DNA of 64,000 nucleotides from Xenopus tropicalis (GCF_000004195.4 NC_030678.2:153427547-153491546), one strand, 5' to 3'. Counted from the first letter of the stretch, positions 10,198-22,176 are shown. The notes: a model not told the origin generated them from the sequence alone. A program made the numbers and translations.

Positions 10198-10857
10198 CAG
10201 GTATGGGACCCATTATCTAGAATGCTTGGGACCTGGGGTTTTCCGGATAAGGGGTCTTTTCGTAATTCTCCTACCTTAAGTCTACTAAAAAAAGTATTTA
10301 AACAGTACTTAAACCCAAAAGGATTGTTTTGCCTCCAATAAGGATTAATTATAACTTAGTTGGGATCAAGTACAGGTACTGTTTTATTATTACAGAGAAA
10401 AGGGAATCATTTAACCATTAAATAAACCCAATAGGACTGTTCTGCCCCCAATAAGGGGTAATTATAACTTAGTTGGGATCAAGTACAGGTACTGTTTTAT
10501 TATTACAGAGAAAAGGGAATCATTTAACCATTAAATAAACCCAATAGGGCTGTTCTGCCCCCAATAAGGGGTAATTATATCTTAGTTGGGATCAAGTACA
10601 GGTACTGTTTTATTATTACAGAGAAAAGGGAATCATTTAACCATTAAATAAACCCAATAGGGCTGTTCTGCCCCCAATAAGGGGTAATTATAACTTAGTT
10701 GGGATCAAGTACAGGTACTGTTTTATTATTACAGAGAAAAGGGAATCATTTTTTAAAATGTGAATTATTTGATTAAAATGAAGTCTATGGGAGATGACCT
10801 TTCCGTAATTTGTAACTTTCTGGATAATGGGTTTCCGGATAAGGGATCCGATACCTG
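10198..10857 (+). mobile_element. CAGGTATGGGAY-family MITE with amplified core
   Basis: Starts CAGGTATGGGACCC and ends GGATCCGATACCTG, with TA on both sides. The centre (about 10312-10750) holds a 113-bp unit present four times: the word TGGGATCAAG occurs at 10361, 10474, 10587 and 10700. Other copies of the family in this window have one unit. It is non-coding. The TA flanks could be a 2-bp target duplication; the superfamily is not certain. Confidence 0.85.
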
Positions 10858-10931
10858 TACTTATATAATACCTTATCCTTAATGGTAACTAAGCTGCATA
10901 CATTCATATTATTGGCAAAACAATCATTCTA

Positions 10932-11461
10932 AGGGGCTGATTTACTAACCCACGAATCCGACCCGAATTGGAAAAGTTCCGACTTGAAAACGAACATTTT
11001 GCAACTTTTTCGTATTTGTTGCGATTTTTTCGGCTTCTTTACGAATTTTTCGTTACCAATACGATTTTTGCGTAAAAACGCGAGTTTTTCGTAGCCATTA
11101 CGAAAGTTGCGTAAAAAGTTGCGCTTTTTTCGTAGCGTTAAAACTTACGCGAAAAGTTGCGCATTTTTCGTAGCGTTAAAACTTAAAAGGTGCAAAGTTT
11201 CGCGTAAGTTTTAACGCTACGAAAAAAGCGCAACTTTTTGCGCAAGTTTTAACGCTACGAAAAATCGCCAGATTTTACGCAACTTTCGTAATGGCTACGA
11301 AAAACTCGCGTTTTTACGCAAAAATCGTATTGGTAACGAAAAATTCGTAAAGAAGCCAAAAAAATCGCAAAAAATACGAAAAAATCGCAAAATACGGATC
11401 ATTACGAAAAAACGCAATCGGACTCATTTCGACCCGTTCGTGGGTAAGTAAATCAGCCCCT
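10932..11461. mobile_element. 530-bp foldback MITE rich in TCG/CGA words
   Basis: Nearly the whole element is one imperfect palindrome. It starts AGGGGCTGATTTACTAACCC and ends with the reverse complement. Inside are repeated TTTTTCG, TACGAAA and AACGCTACG words. A second copy of almost the same length lies at 63312-63842. It has no coding capacity. Confidence 0.88.
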
Positions 11462-11653
11462 ATATGTATTTAATGTTTAAAGGTTTCTTTAGCAGGCATT
11501 ATGTATGGAGATTCAAATTATGGAAAGACCCCTTAACTGTAGGGTTACCATCTTACCCCTTTAAAAGAGGACACTTATTAAATACACATGTCACAAAATT
11601 GATGCATGGATCAAGGATTTGTGTACAGTCCTGCAGTCATGTTTCTCCAAGTG

Positions 11654-12157
11654 CAGGTATGGGATCTAATACCTGGAAATTTGTTGAAATTCTATTTTAA
11701 TCCATTTTAATCTAATAATTAAACCTTTTTTAAAAATTATTTCCTTTTTCTCTGTAATAATAAAACAGTATCTTGTACTTGATCCCAACTAAGATATAAT
11801 TACCCCTTATTGGGGGCAGAACAGCCCTATTGGGTTTATTTAATGGTTAAATTATTCCCTTTTCTCTGTAATAATAAAACAGTACCTGTACTTGATCCCA
11901 ACTAAGATATAATTAATCCTTATTGGGGGCAGAACAGCCCTATTGGGTTTATTTAATGGTTAAATGATTCCCTTTTCTCTGTAATAATAAAACAGTACCT
12001 GTACTTGATCCCAACTAAGATATAATTAATCCTTATTGGAAGCAAAACAATCCTATTGGGTTTATTTAATGTTTAAATTATTTTTTAGTAGACCTAAACT
12101 ATGGAGATCCAGAATACCCCAGGCTATGAGCATTCTGGATAACAGGTCCCATACCTT
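11654..12157 (-). mobile_element. CAGGTATGGGAY-family MITE, minus strand, three units
   Basis: Opposite orientation to 10198-10857. The 113-bp unit (with GTAATAATAAAACAGTA and CTTGATCCCAACTAAG) occurs three times between about 11740 and 12070. The right end is GGTCCCATACCTTT. Confidence 0.82.
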
Positions 12158-12481
12158 TACAACAAATATATTTTTATTTGCACATTCCATGGTCTGCAAC
12201 TTGTTTTACATCTCAGTGCGTTTTATATAGAAGAAACACCAAAATGGTCAGCAGTGGTTTAATTTTGCTTTTAATAGAAAATAGAAATGCGTGGGGTTTC
12301 CATAGGCAACATGGTTCTACTTCCATGCTTTAAATAATATAAAAGAATATGCCTGGCCTTTGTGCTTATATAAAAAAGCATTCCTACTCTAAATTTAACA
12401 TGTCATAGAGTAAGAAAATAGGCACCACTATCCTTGCCAATAGGAATTCAAGAGTTCTTTAACTCTATCTGGTATTAGTTT

Positions 12482-12592
12482 ATTAGATTATAAACTCAGC
12501 TAGGGCAGTATCTTATGTATTAGGGATAATCTCTGTGACCTGCTGTGTAAATGTGTGTTGGCGCTATATACATATTAATAATAATAATAACG
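12482..12592 (+). repeat. LINE L2-type 3' tail fragment with (AAT)n
   Basis: AGATTATAAACTCAGCTAGGGCAG, then TGTGTTGGCGCTATATAC and an AATAATAAT end, the usual L2 tail layout in a diverged form. Confidence 0.55.
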
Positions 12593-12979
12593 AGGTATAA
12601 TCGCTGTCTATTTAAATAGAGGACAATTATTATAATAAAAGTACATTTTTTTCCACATGCCAAGCACATAGATGATTGAGTAATGGCTGTTCCTGAGAAC
12701 AAGAACAGTGTGCATGTTTTGAACTTTGCTCAGTTTTTTTCTTAGAACACAGATTATTCAAAAATGTCTTTTTATATCAGATTTTTATAAGTTACTCAAT
12801 TCAAAGACTAGTAAAAATAATGAATGACAAATGGAAAGTACGCCCAAATATGTAAGCAATTTGTTTTGTGCTTTTGTCTCATTTCTTTTTGTATTTGTTT
12901 TATTGTAAGAAAATGTTCAGTATTTCGTCTGCTTGCACTATTTGGGGAACCTACAGTCATGCCTGGTGATAAACATGTA

Positions 12980-13278
12980 CAGGTATAGGACCCATTATCC
13001 AGAATGCTCGGGACCAAGGGTATTCTGGATAAAGGAGTCTTTCCGTAATTTGGATCTCCATACCTTAAGTCTACTAAAAAATCAATAAAACATTAATTAA
13101 ACCCATTGGGATTATTTTACATCCAATAAGGATTATTTATATTTTAGTTTGGATCAATTACAAGGTACATTTTTAAAATTCTGAATTATTTGATTAAAAT
13201 GGAGTCTATGGGAGACAGGCTTTCCGCAATTCAGAGCTTTCTGGATAATGGGTTTCCGGATAAGGGATCCCATACCTG
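12980..13278 (+). mobile_element. CAGGTATGGGAY-family MITE, single-unit copy
   Basis: A 299-bp element with CAGGTATAGGACCC and GGGATCCCATACCTG ends, flanked by TA. It has one shortened internal unit, which probably shows the ancestral form. Confidence 0.85.
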
Positions 13279-13690
13279 TACCTCTAGGTTACAGAACAGG
13301 GAAAGAAAAGGTGAAAGAAAGAGAGGCAGACCCCACAAGAAAGAATAGAAAGGAGAGAATAAGGGAGAATCCATTTATTGATATTTTTAAGTACATATTA
13401 GCAGGGCTTTTTAATAAATGGGCAAAAGGGGCATTTGCCCAGGGCCCACCAAGACAGGGGCAGACCTGCTATAACATCTGACTAAATTACCCCCCTGAAA
13501 TGGCAGATACCTGATTTTAATCCACCGAAAAAAGCACACCAGTTACACAGTATATAAAAACATAAATTTTTTAAAAAATTTTGTTTCCCAAAGGTGATAG
13601 TTCAGAGTGGGGCAGAGTACCACAGTGGCCACAAATCCGACACCTATATTATGGTTACCAGATCAGGAAAACTTAAAATAAATTCACGTT

Positions 13691-13757
13691 GCTGGGCCGA
13701 AAATGGACGAATCTTGGCCGAATTCTGAACTGAATCCTGGATTCGGTGCATCCCTAG
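13691..13757 (-). repeat. MITE fragment, GGATGCACCGAATCC end
   Basis: Contains the terminal words GATTCGGTGCATCCCTAG and GGCCGAATTCTGAACTGAATCC of a common frog inverted-repeat element. Only one end is present. Confidence 0.5.
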
Positions 13758-14089
13758 TGAAAACTTAGCCTATATTTATGGCACTTCGCATCATTACAAA
13801 GCAGAGTGGTTTGGTTAAGAAAGAAAATTAATGTTACCAAAAGTTATTGCAGGGACCCATATGATTAACAGTCTCTACCGAGAGAAATCCCCTACAAGTG
13901 CTATCCCCGAAGCTACTAGGCGGAAGCCTTATTTACACATTTTTGTTATTGGCCCATAGGTCAGTGACCACTTCCTGAAACACTTTAATACAGTTATTGG
14001 AAAGGGATAGTTCTTCCTCTTTGGCCTTACATCTTCTGACCCAGGTGCATGTGTCGGGGAGCCTGGTGTCAAAAACATTTTGCCCTAGA

Positions 14090-14290
14090 GAGACAACCCT
14101 TCTAGAAAAAGTCAGGGAACAGGGACCCTGTGAATGAGGACTGTTACAGGACTAGCTTTGCCAGATTACGTTCTGGGAATGTAAGATAGTAAGGCAAAGC
14201 TAGAAAGAGCAGCCTTGTACTGCACCTAGGCATTGTAGCTGAAGGTAGTTTTGGGTTATGGGCCTAAGGAGAATCAGGCTGAACATATGC
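14090..14290 (+). repeat. Old fragment of the 5' array LTR family
   Basis: The stretch at 14111-14141 (GTCAGGGAACAGGGACCC, then TGAATGAGGAC) matches the minus-strand LTRs at 275-4983 nearly base for base. The following TAGCTTTGCC and GAAAGAGCAG parts resemble the solo LTR at 27976. The ends are lost. Confidence 0.6.
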
Positions 14291-14299
14291 TCCCTGACC

Positions 14300-15780
14300 A
14301 GTTTCTACAGGAGGCAGGGGCATTTTGGCCCCTAGTGCCACTCTGAGGAGGCCTGGGGAATGTCACCCCTATCTGATGGAGTGAAGGGGCCACGGCTCTA
14401 GTGCAGAGAGAGCAAAAGTGCTTTCATCTTTCAATCAGCAGGTCCCATAGTCATAAAGAAAAATGCCTGTTCTTTGGCATGCACTGCATGTTAGGAAACA
14501 CAGTTCCTTTTCAAACCATTCTATACTACTAGGAATTAGTCACACTTTTATAAAGTGTCAAAAAATTATTAATGCCTTCTTTATTTAGTTTAATGCTCAA
14601 TAGAACGCTCGATTGCTTGAGTAATAACACTCCATAAGGGGAAAATCATTATTTTAGATCACACTGCACACAATAAAAATTGAAATTCTTCTCTTTGCAA
14701 GCAGCTAATTCATACCTTCATTTTATATTGGCCATAAAATAATATCGATCATGTAATACTCAGTGTTCAAGAGAATAAGACAAATTCCTTTGCAAAATTT
14801 GATTAGGAATGACTACTAAACCCAAAGAATGAATCATTTAACAATTAGAATCATTGCACCAAAGAGACAAGGAAGATTAATTGAGTCTAATAGGCAAATT
14901 AAGCATTTGAAATGTAATATTAGAAGCTATAGAGGTATAAACCACTGACTAAACACTGGAGTGAGATAAACTTATAGAAATCATTATCCAAATCTTAATC
15001 TTAAAGTCATTGAATTCAGACTGGATGGCAAGTTATTTTGCAGGCCCAGTTCTTTTACTGTTGTCAGTTTCTATTTACCATGTTCTCCATTTGTATTTCT
15101 GTGTTCCTCAAGGGATGTGTAGACTATACCATTTTTAAAAAAAATATTGCTCTTTCCTAACATTCATTTTGTTTTGTGAGTTTCCAAGTCTAAGTATCCA
15201 GCCTCTTCTATTTCTGTCATTATCAGAGATATGAACTTCATTATAGTCTTCTGTTCAGTCATGGAAGAACCCAGTCAACTATGTTTCATTATAAAAACTT
15301 CAGAAAATATTCTCTACATTACCAATACAAATGCATTCTCTAGACAAGCAATCTTATTCCCAGTAATAGGCCAGATTCAAATCAGTGAGTATAAGGTTAA
15401 AACTCATGGACAAGATTCAATTTGAGATGCAATTCAGAAAACTCCTCACTGTTTATCAATTTAGTGAGAAAAATATAATCTCATAATCTCATAGTTTATC
15501 ACGAGATAATTTATGAACAAGATTCAATTCGAGGAGAAAACCTTTCTTCTAATTCAGTTCTACTTTTTTCCAATAGACTTTGACCTATCACTTTGCTTCC
15601 CTTACCAGAGTGGCCAAAATATGTAATTTTTGATTGCTGAACCTTGCACATTGCACTGAATATATTATAAATCAAACATCAGAAACTTTATTGGCACAGA
15701 GGCAAAAGACAAGAAGACCAAGTTTGAAGGGGCCTATATAGTTTATATTATAATATATTATAGTTTAATTTATAAGGCTA
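14300..15780. other. No gene or clear element seen
   Basis: AT-rich sequence without an exon-like open frame bounded by splice sites. Two similar AAGATTCAATT patches occur near 15411 and 15520, suggesting an old inverted or tandem fragment. Confidence 0.5.
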
Positions 15781-15787
15781 AAAATGT

Positions 15788-16025
15788 TCATAGTTGTCCA
15801 GGTGCCCTCAGCCATGTGACTTGTGCTCTGATAAACTTCAGTCTCTTTTTACTGCTGCGCTGCAAGTTGGAGTATGGTTCCTCCACCTTTCCCCCCAGCA
15901 GAACAAGGGAAAGGTAACAAGATAACAGCTCCCTGACACCTGCATTGCTAAAAATGCTGAGAATAGCAGTCAGTAGTAAAACACCCAAGTCTGACCATGA
16001 CTCCTCCAGTTACATTACATGGTCT
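15788..16025. repeat. T2-type MITE fragment
   Basis: GTGACTTGTGCTCTGATAAAC, CTGCGCTGCAAGTTGGAGT and GACTCCTCCAGTTACAT match the parallel element at 44884-45250. The termini are lost. Confidence 0.55.
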
Positions 16026-16587
16026 AAATTCTATGCAGATACATACTAGATTATGCACTTGAATATCAATGTATATTCTATGTACCTGTATATAAATAAG
16101 ACTATATTAAATAAATAATGAATAGAAGTAGATAACAGTTTAAAAAAGACATTATAGTGACCCATGAAACATTTTTATTCACACTTACCTTGCTATTTAT
16201 CCAGGCTGGTGTTTTCATATTTTTATTTGCGTATTTTCCAGCCTTCATTATGGATTCCAAACTGGATTCCCGCTTAAAAAATATTTAATAAATTGGCCTC
16301 ATTCAGTTTACATAATTGTTTATGTAGGATTAAATTTGACAGCATTTTAATGAGATTTACAGGCTGCGAAGCACCTGCGGCCACTAATACCTCTATTTCC
16401 TTTGGTAAAATAATTAACTCCGCTAACGAAAGGCGAAGGAATTAGTGATACATATCTGATGGTGAAACACAAGAAGGTGTCTTTCTTACAGACGTGATCT
16501 TAATGCAATTTCTCCTTTTGCTTGTTTGCCTGGGTAACGCTGAATATTGCTCATATGCAAAGACAGACATGCCATGCTCACTGCCAC

Positions 16588-16796
16588 CAGGCCCTTATTT
16601 GTGGCAAGGCCACAAAGGCCCAGGCCCAGGGCGGCAGAAATTTATGGGAGGCATGCCACCCTGCCGCACCGGAATATTTTGCCCGCAGCGCGTCCTCTCC
16701 CCAATGCTCTGTATGGGTTAGGTGACACGCATGCACGGGGGGGTTGCGTGGCCATAGGGTGCAGCCTCGGGGCACCCAATCAGAAATCCGGCCCTG
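16588..16796. mobile_element. hAT-type MITE with exact 8-bp target duplication
   Basis: A 209-bp element with ends CAGGCCCTTATTTG and AATCCGGCCCTG. It is flanked by ACTGCCAC at 16580-16587 and 16797-16804. GC-rich interior, with no real coding frame although several overlapping short ORFs cross it. Confidence 0.85.
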
Positions 16797-16859
16797 ACTG
16801 CCACAAATATTATTTTTATAACTAGAGGAAAGTGAAAATCAGAATTACTGCAAGTTATT

Positions 16860-17380
16860 AGTCACCGCCCCCCCCCCCCAGTTATTCTAGTGTCTAACTG
16901 TCATCCCTGGTTTGGTGCTATTTGTGAGCTCCTCGCCATGACTTTCTTCCATGGCCTGGGGTAGAAGGTAAGTAACTGAGAATCACAGGGGGTGTGCCTA
17001 ATACCTTATTACCCCCAGTGATTTTACTCTTTCTTCCCCTTTTAACCACTTACCTGCTGAGATGCTACCTGACTGCCAACACCATGAAACCTAAAAGTAC
17101 TCTTTCATCTACGCCATGATGCATTTGTTTGGCAACACATGACTCTAACAACACAGTAGTGCAACACGATTAAAAAACCTCAGCAGGGAATGAGTTAGCC
17201 AAGGAAGGCTTTTATTGACCACTATTGGTATCACCTGACTGTAGCTGGGAATGATGAGAGCTACAACATGGAGCTGGCCACTGCGCCTGTATAAACTACA
17301 GCAAAAAAAGGAATAGTTGTGCTCACCACTAAATTGTAAACCTTTGGGGGGAGGGGCATTAGGATGTGACCACAACATTT
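16860..17380. other. No gene seen; C-run at 16868-16879
   Basis: Contains a run of 12 C and otherwise unassigned sequence. The ORFs here have no recognisable domain. Confidence 0.5.
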
Positions 17381-17384
17381 ATAC

Positions 17385-17608
17385 CAGGGCTCCCCAACCT
17401 TTTATACCTGTGAACCACATTTAAATGGAAAAAGTGTTGGGGAGCAACACAAGCATGAAAAATGTTCCTGGGGTGCAAATAAGAGCTATAATTGCTACTT
17501 AATAGCCCCTATGTGGGACTGGCAGCCTACAGGAGGCTCTGTTAGGCAATTACACTGGGTTTTTATGCAACCAAAACTTGCCTCCTTACCAGAAATTCAA
17601 AAATATCA
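17385..17608 (+). mobile_element. hAT-type MITE, 3'-truncated
   Basis: Same family as 9293-9590: CAGGGCTCCCCAACC start, AAAGTGTTGGGGAG, GGCAGCCTACAGGAGG and AACCAAAACTTGCCTCC. The last third is missing. Confidence 0.75.
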
Positions 17609-17609
17609 T

Positions 17610-18650
17610 CTTCCAGTTTTAATTTAAAAGTTGTAATTTTTTCTTGATGGAAAAAGGGCAAGTCAGGTAAAAACATTTTTTTTAGTTTAGCAGCTTATTG
17701 TACATGTAATGCTGTTTTAGAAGCCTAATTTCTTTTTAAGGCATGATACGTTATTAAAATATCAGAAAATTATAACTGATCCTCCCCTTCTACACCTCTT
17801 ATTTTTTCTGTTTGTACACTGTTTGGAATGTTTCTGACAGATTGATAAGGTTGCTTTCATTTATTTCTCTTATCTTACCAACTCCCACTGGTCTGATACA
17901 GACTAGCTACTTGAGCAGTTACTGTTGCTAATGAGTCTCTTGTACTGAATTATTCAAGTGCGTTGAGAGATTGATTTGATAAGAACTATCCAAATATATC
18001 ATATGGAAAGTGCCGCCAAATACTTACCATGACTCAAACTGACTTTGAGTGGCCCCATTCTCCCAGGCAGGCAGAGTAAAAACGATAAATGATTTTTATT
18101 TTAAAATGCACTCACTTTTTGTAAATTAATTTAACGAGAGTCCTAATTAACTGTACCTTAATGTGAAAAACAGCAACATATAGCAAAATGCTTTTTTGCA
18201 ACCTCTGTTTGATGTTTTTCGCTGTTATAGATTTTTTTGTATTTTAGTTTCCTGAGTCAGGTATTACTGTCTATCCCTGTGCTGGGATATGATTGTTTCC
18301 TTTTGCCCATATACCACTTACTGTATATTATGGCAGTGATGTCTTCTGGATGACTGGGTTTGGGTTCAGTTGATGAGCGCAATGAAAGCAAAGTCCAAGA
18401 AAGCTGCATTTATATTATTGTATTGTATCCAGTGTTTCTGTTGTGTGGTACAACAGCCTGAAGGATACTTTTTTTTCATTCCTATACAGTAATAGAAGTA
18501 GTTCCTCTCCATCTAATGCATCTAATGTGCTTTTGTGATAATATAATTCAGAGATTGTAACAGAATATGGTATAAAATTATACTTGATTTCTATGGATCT
18601 CTTTTCTAAAGATGAAAGACCAGAAAACTTTTTAGCTTATAGTTAATATA
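17610..18650. other. No gene seen
   Basis: About 1 kb of AT-rich sequence with no supported feature. Confidence 0.5.
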
Positions 18651-18658
18651 CAGTAGGG

Positions 18659-18834
18659 CAGTGGTTCTCAACCTGTGGGTCGGGAGCCCTTTGGGGGCCG
18701 AACGACCCTTTCACAGGGGTCGCCTAAGACCATCGGAAACCACATATTTCAAATGGTTTTAGGAATAATTTTATGGTTGGGGGTCACCACAACATGAGGA
18801 ACTGTATTAAAGGGTCGTGGCATTAGGAGGTTGA
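18659..18834 (+). mobile_element. SPIN-type hAT element, 3' end lost
   Basis: Starts CAGTGGTTCTCAACCTGTGG and carries the diagnostic words CGAACGACCCTTTCACAGGG, CTAAGACCATCGGAAA and GGGGGTCACCACAACATGAG, ending TTAGGAGGTTGAG where the AACCACTG terminus should follow. This matches the non-autonomous form of SPIN (Space Invaders), a hAT family known to have moved horizontally between tetrapods, Xenopus tropicalis included. Confidence 0.8.
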
Positions 18835-19129
18835 GGAGGAACTATTCGTGCCAGGGCCCTTTAGAAGATTTGTTTGCAGGGGGGCCCAGCACAACCAAGT
18901 TACACGGTTGGGCTATTGCACCATTTCCATCTTGCTGCCACCTCTCTCTCTTAACCTTCTGGCTTCTGGCAGACCCTGACCTCCCAGAGAAAACAGAAAC
19001 ATTATGTAATAAGGGACTGCACTAAGGGAGTGTCACAAGGATATTCAAACCCAGGAACCCCACGTGGGTGTTTCCCTTCTGGAGCACTACAACATTATTT
19101 TGCCCAGTCCTGTGCTTAAGGGCAAATGC

Positions 19130-19396
19130 CCATACCTGGTGCACTCTTACCTTCCAGTTTGTGCCTGTATGTTACCCAACCACTCATATTGTAAGCTCTA
19201 CGGGGCAGGGACCTCCTTCCTACTGTGTCTCATACCACATGGCACTTATATATATATATACATATATGTATTTATTGTATTTATTTATTATATCACTCGT
19301 CCTCCCTGTGTGTAATTTTGTATTCTGTAAGACTGTACAGCGCTGCGTACCCTTGTGGCGCTTTATAAATAAAGTTATACATACATACATACATAT
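19130..19396 (+). repeat. LINE L2-type 3' tail
   Basis: TTGTAAGCTCTACGGGGCAG, a TA-rich middle, TGTACAGCGCTGCGTAC and GGCGCTTTATAAATAAAG, then CATACATA repeats. Confidence 0.7.
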
Positions 19397-19775
19397 GTGA
19401 GTACAGACAACTTCGCTGTTTTTCCATGTGCCGGTTTCCTGAACTAAAGTACATATAATAGCAGTGGGCAGTGAGGCAATCATTAATGACCAAAAGCTTT
19501 CGAACCAAAAACCATATTTCACATTTGGAGTGACAAAATTGTCTATAAATTGAATCTGCTGTGGATACCATCTTAGTAGATATATGCTTTGAAAGTGTTG
19601 AATGAAAAAAAGGTCAATCAGGAAACTCTTTCTTTGCATGTCATCATGCTGTAACCCATAAATGATGTGGGGGAGATTGAGTCTTTTAGGTGTTTTAGGT
19701 AGTTTTAGGTGGATCTAGCTACAAATCAGTCAGGAACTAGGGGAATTAATGAAAATAAAAATGACAATTGCAGTC

Positions 19776-19834
19776 TTAAAGGACAAGGAAAGGCAAAGTC
19801 ACTTGGGGGGTGCCAAAATGTTAGGCACCCCAAG
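19776..19834 (+). mobile_element. T2-type MITE, left part
   Basis: TTAAAGGACAAGGAAAGGC end followed by the CACTTGGGGGGTGCC hairpin segment. TTAA plus AGGRR is the mark of T2 MITEs. The element is split by the hAT insertion at 19835-20783 and resumes at 20784. Confidence 0.75.
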
Positions 19835-19965
19835 CATACCTCCCAACATTTGAAAAATGAAAAGAGGGACAAAAAGCAAAATGTTTTGGTCACGCCCACT
19901 TTGTGGCCACGCCCCAATTGCCACACCCCATTTTTAAAATTAATTTTTAAAATAGTTAAAATAGT

Positions 19966-20535
19966 GCCCCCGATGGCCCAATAGACAGCACCCCCATAGA
20001 CAGTGCCCCCATACACAGTGCCCAATTTTCCCCCATAGACAGTACCCCCCATAGACAGTGCCCCCAATTGACCCCATAGACCATGCCCTCAACTGCCCCA
20101 CAGACAGTAGCCCCCATACACAGTGCCCCATAGAAAGTACCCTCCATACACAATGCCCCCATAGAAAGTGCCCCCATACACAGTACCCCCCATACACAGT
20201 GCCCCCATACACAGTACCCCCATACACAGTGCCCCCATACACAGTGCCCCCCATACACAGTAGCCCTCCTTACACAGTGCCCTCCCATACAGTGTCCCCC
20301 ATACACAGTACCCCCATACACAGTGCCCCCCATACACAGTAGCCCTCCTTACACAGTTCCCCCCCATACAGTGCCCTCCATACACAGTGCCCCCCATACA
20401 CAGTAGCCCTCCTTACACAGTGTCCCCCCATATAGTGCCCCCCATACACAGAGCCCCCCATACACAGTAGCCCCCCAATTGCCCCCATAAAGAGTACCTC
20501 CAATAGAAAATTCCCCCCATACATAGTGCCCCCCA
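19966..20535. repeat. Minisatellite, 14-19 bp units
   Basis: Around 35 units of the type CCCCCATACACAGTG with variants CCCATAGACAGTG and CCCTCCTTACACAGT. A higher-order pattern is visible from 20250, where a CAGTAGCCCTCCTTACACAG unit recurs about every 70 bases. Confidence 0.95.
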
Positions 20536-20539
20536 TAGA

Positions 20540-20612
20540 CTTCTTGTGGCTCCTGCTCCTTATTCGGCTCCTCGTATCGAGGAGCTGAATAAGAAGCAGG
20601 AGCCGCAAGAAG
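20540..20612. repeat. Perfect-looking 73-bp palindrome
   Basis: Arms of about 35 bases with a 3-base centre (CTCCTCG TAT CGAGGAG). Only one or two mismatches are seen. It lies next to the minisatellite inside the hAT element. Confidence 0.85.
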
Positions 20613-20783
20613 AGACAGAGTCGGAGCGGTTCGGCTGCAGCCAGTGCTTCCTGCTGGCCTGGATAGTTTAATGAATGTTCTGCATTTCCGTAATGCGGGA
20701 CATTCATTGAACAATCCGGGACAGCGGGACGCGCTGTAAAAACAGGGACTGTCCCGCGAAAAGCGGGACAGTTGGGGGGTATG

Positions 20784-20960
20784 ACCCCAAGTGACTTAAC
20801 TCGCCTACCCGGGGTACCTGTAGCGCTTCCTCCTTCCGTCTTCGCTCGTGCGCAGTAGAGTGAATAGTGGAACTTTAACAGAGAAGTCGGCTTTTCACTC
20901 TGCACATGCGCCGGCCGTGGGGTCCCCATAGGCGGAGGCTAAGCCTCCCTAAACCATTTA
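20784..20960 (+). mobile_element. T2-type MITE, right part
   Basis: Continues the element begun at 19776: CCCCAAGTGACTTAACTCGCC, then ACCCGGGGTACCTGTAGCG and GCGCAGTAGAGTGAA. The same words occur in the fragment at 25390. The far TTAA end is not identifiable. Confidence 0.65.
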
Positions 20961-20989
20961 ATCCAAAAAAGCCCCCTCCAGAGAAAATG

Positions 20990-22170
20990 CAGTTAAAAAA
21001 AAAATCATCTGACCGAGCGATGTGCCTGCTTGCCTGTTTGCGCTTCTTTGAGGAGATGGTGCTGCTGCTGAAGTGTTTCTACCTAAAAATCGCTGCCTGT
21101 TAGCTGACAGGGAACTCCACTATGTGATGACATCATTGTGAGTTTTCAGATGGCAAATCTCGCGAGATTTTGGATGGGAAACTTTAAGAGAGACTCCAAA
21201 TGCCAAGAACTAGGCATGAAGTTAGGGGGTAGGTGTGACTGAGCTATACTCAGCTCCCAGGCTGCTTGCTTATGCTGGCCATTGGGATTAAACACTGCTG
21301 ATCCTACACCAGCTAGTCTGGTATGTGGGGATTGTTTGATATTTAAATGCAATTCAAAGTGCAGTAAATTACATATTACATTTCATTAAAACTGTTCCTG
21401 AATAGATGGGGCTTTGGCCTTGGGTTGTAAGTTATTAAAAAGAATACCAAGAACCCCTAATATAAAACAGTAGAGCATCAGACAGTGTGCCTGTGGAATA
21501 GCAGCCAAACAAGTGTGTCTAGGGGCCCTGACTAGATGCAGTAGGAGACTGAACGTAATATAAAGGAATGTATTGGCAGGTAGTATGTCTGAAGCCCTTG
21601 TTAGGTTGCCAATTAGGTGCCTGTCATAATACTGCATAGGGGTTCCTGCAATAACTGGGATGCAATAACAGGCAGTTTGTGTGAGAGTTCCTATTGTAAC
21701 CGGAGTGCAAAAGCAGTGCCTAGGGGTCCCACAAGTATACATATATAGATTTGTATCTGGTACACAGTTGTCTTTTAAAAGGTCCTTCAGTGTTGCATAA
21801 ACAGAAAAATAAGAAAAAACCAGCAGCTCCCTGGCAGAGGGCTCAGCATGCCCCCCCCAGGGCTGCAAAGACACCTTTTCCCACAGTGTTTTAATCTACA
21901 TTTAAATCTACACCAAATCTAACAGTGTTGGACAAAGGCACTACATGTGGGAAGTCACAGGGCAATATTTGTGAATGTCCCACTCTTCACAGCACCTTCA
22001 AAACATTTAAAACAGGCCCCAGCAGAGTCGACTGGAATGACATTATATTTATCAATGAAAACTTACTTCTTAAATGCAATACAATAAAAACCTGAATTAT
22101 GAAACCCCCTGACTCCATAGTCACAGAAGCTTCCCGCCATCCATTCATCTTATAACTGTAAGTTTTACTC
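20990..22170. other. No confirmed gene; one 162-residue minus-strand open frame
   Basis: The open frame at 21386-21874 on the minus strand is the longest here that does not come from a minisatellite. It has hydrophobic stretches and many Cys and Thr, but no domain I recognise and no clear splice context. Similar GCCTGT...GGGGTTCC phrases recur roughly every 70 bases within it, which suggests an old repeat, not a gene. The expected DFG exon of the kinase was not found between 20990 and 22176. Confidence 0.4.
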
Positions 22171-22176
22171 ACTCAC

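Larger units (their letters stand above)
19835..20783. mobile_element. hAT element carrying a minisatellite
   Basis: A 949-bp element with ends CATACCTCCCAAC and GTTGGGGGGTATG. Target duplication ACCCCAAG lies at 19827-19834 and 20784-20791. It splits a T2 MITE, so it is younger. Between the ends are a minisatellite (19966-20535), a 73-bp palindrome (20540-20612) and GGGACA-rich subterminal parts. There is no transposase. The 104-219 residue minus-strand frames with GGTVYGG repeats are a by-product of the minisatellite. Confidence 0.88.

Noticed and set aside
19940..20929. Minus-strand proteins of up to 219 residues with GGTVYGG repeats
   Set aside because: The frames come from a 14-19 bp minisatellite inside a hAT element and change phase with unit length.
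21386..21874. 162-residue minus-strand open frame
   Set aside because: No known domain, and phrases repeat about every 70 bases; kept only as a note in the region entry.
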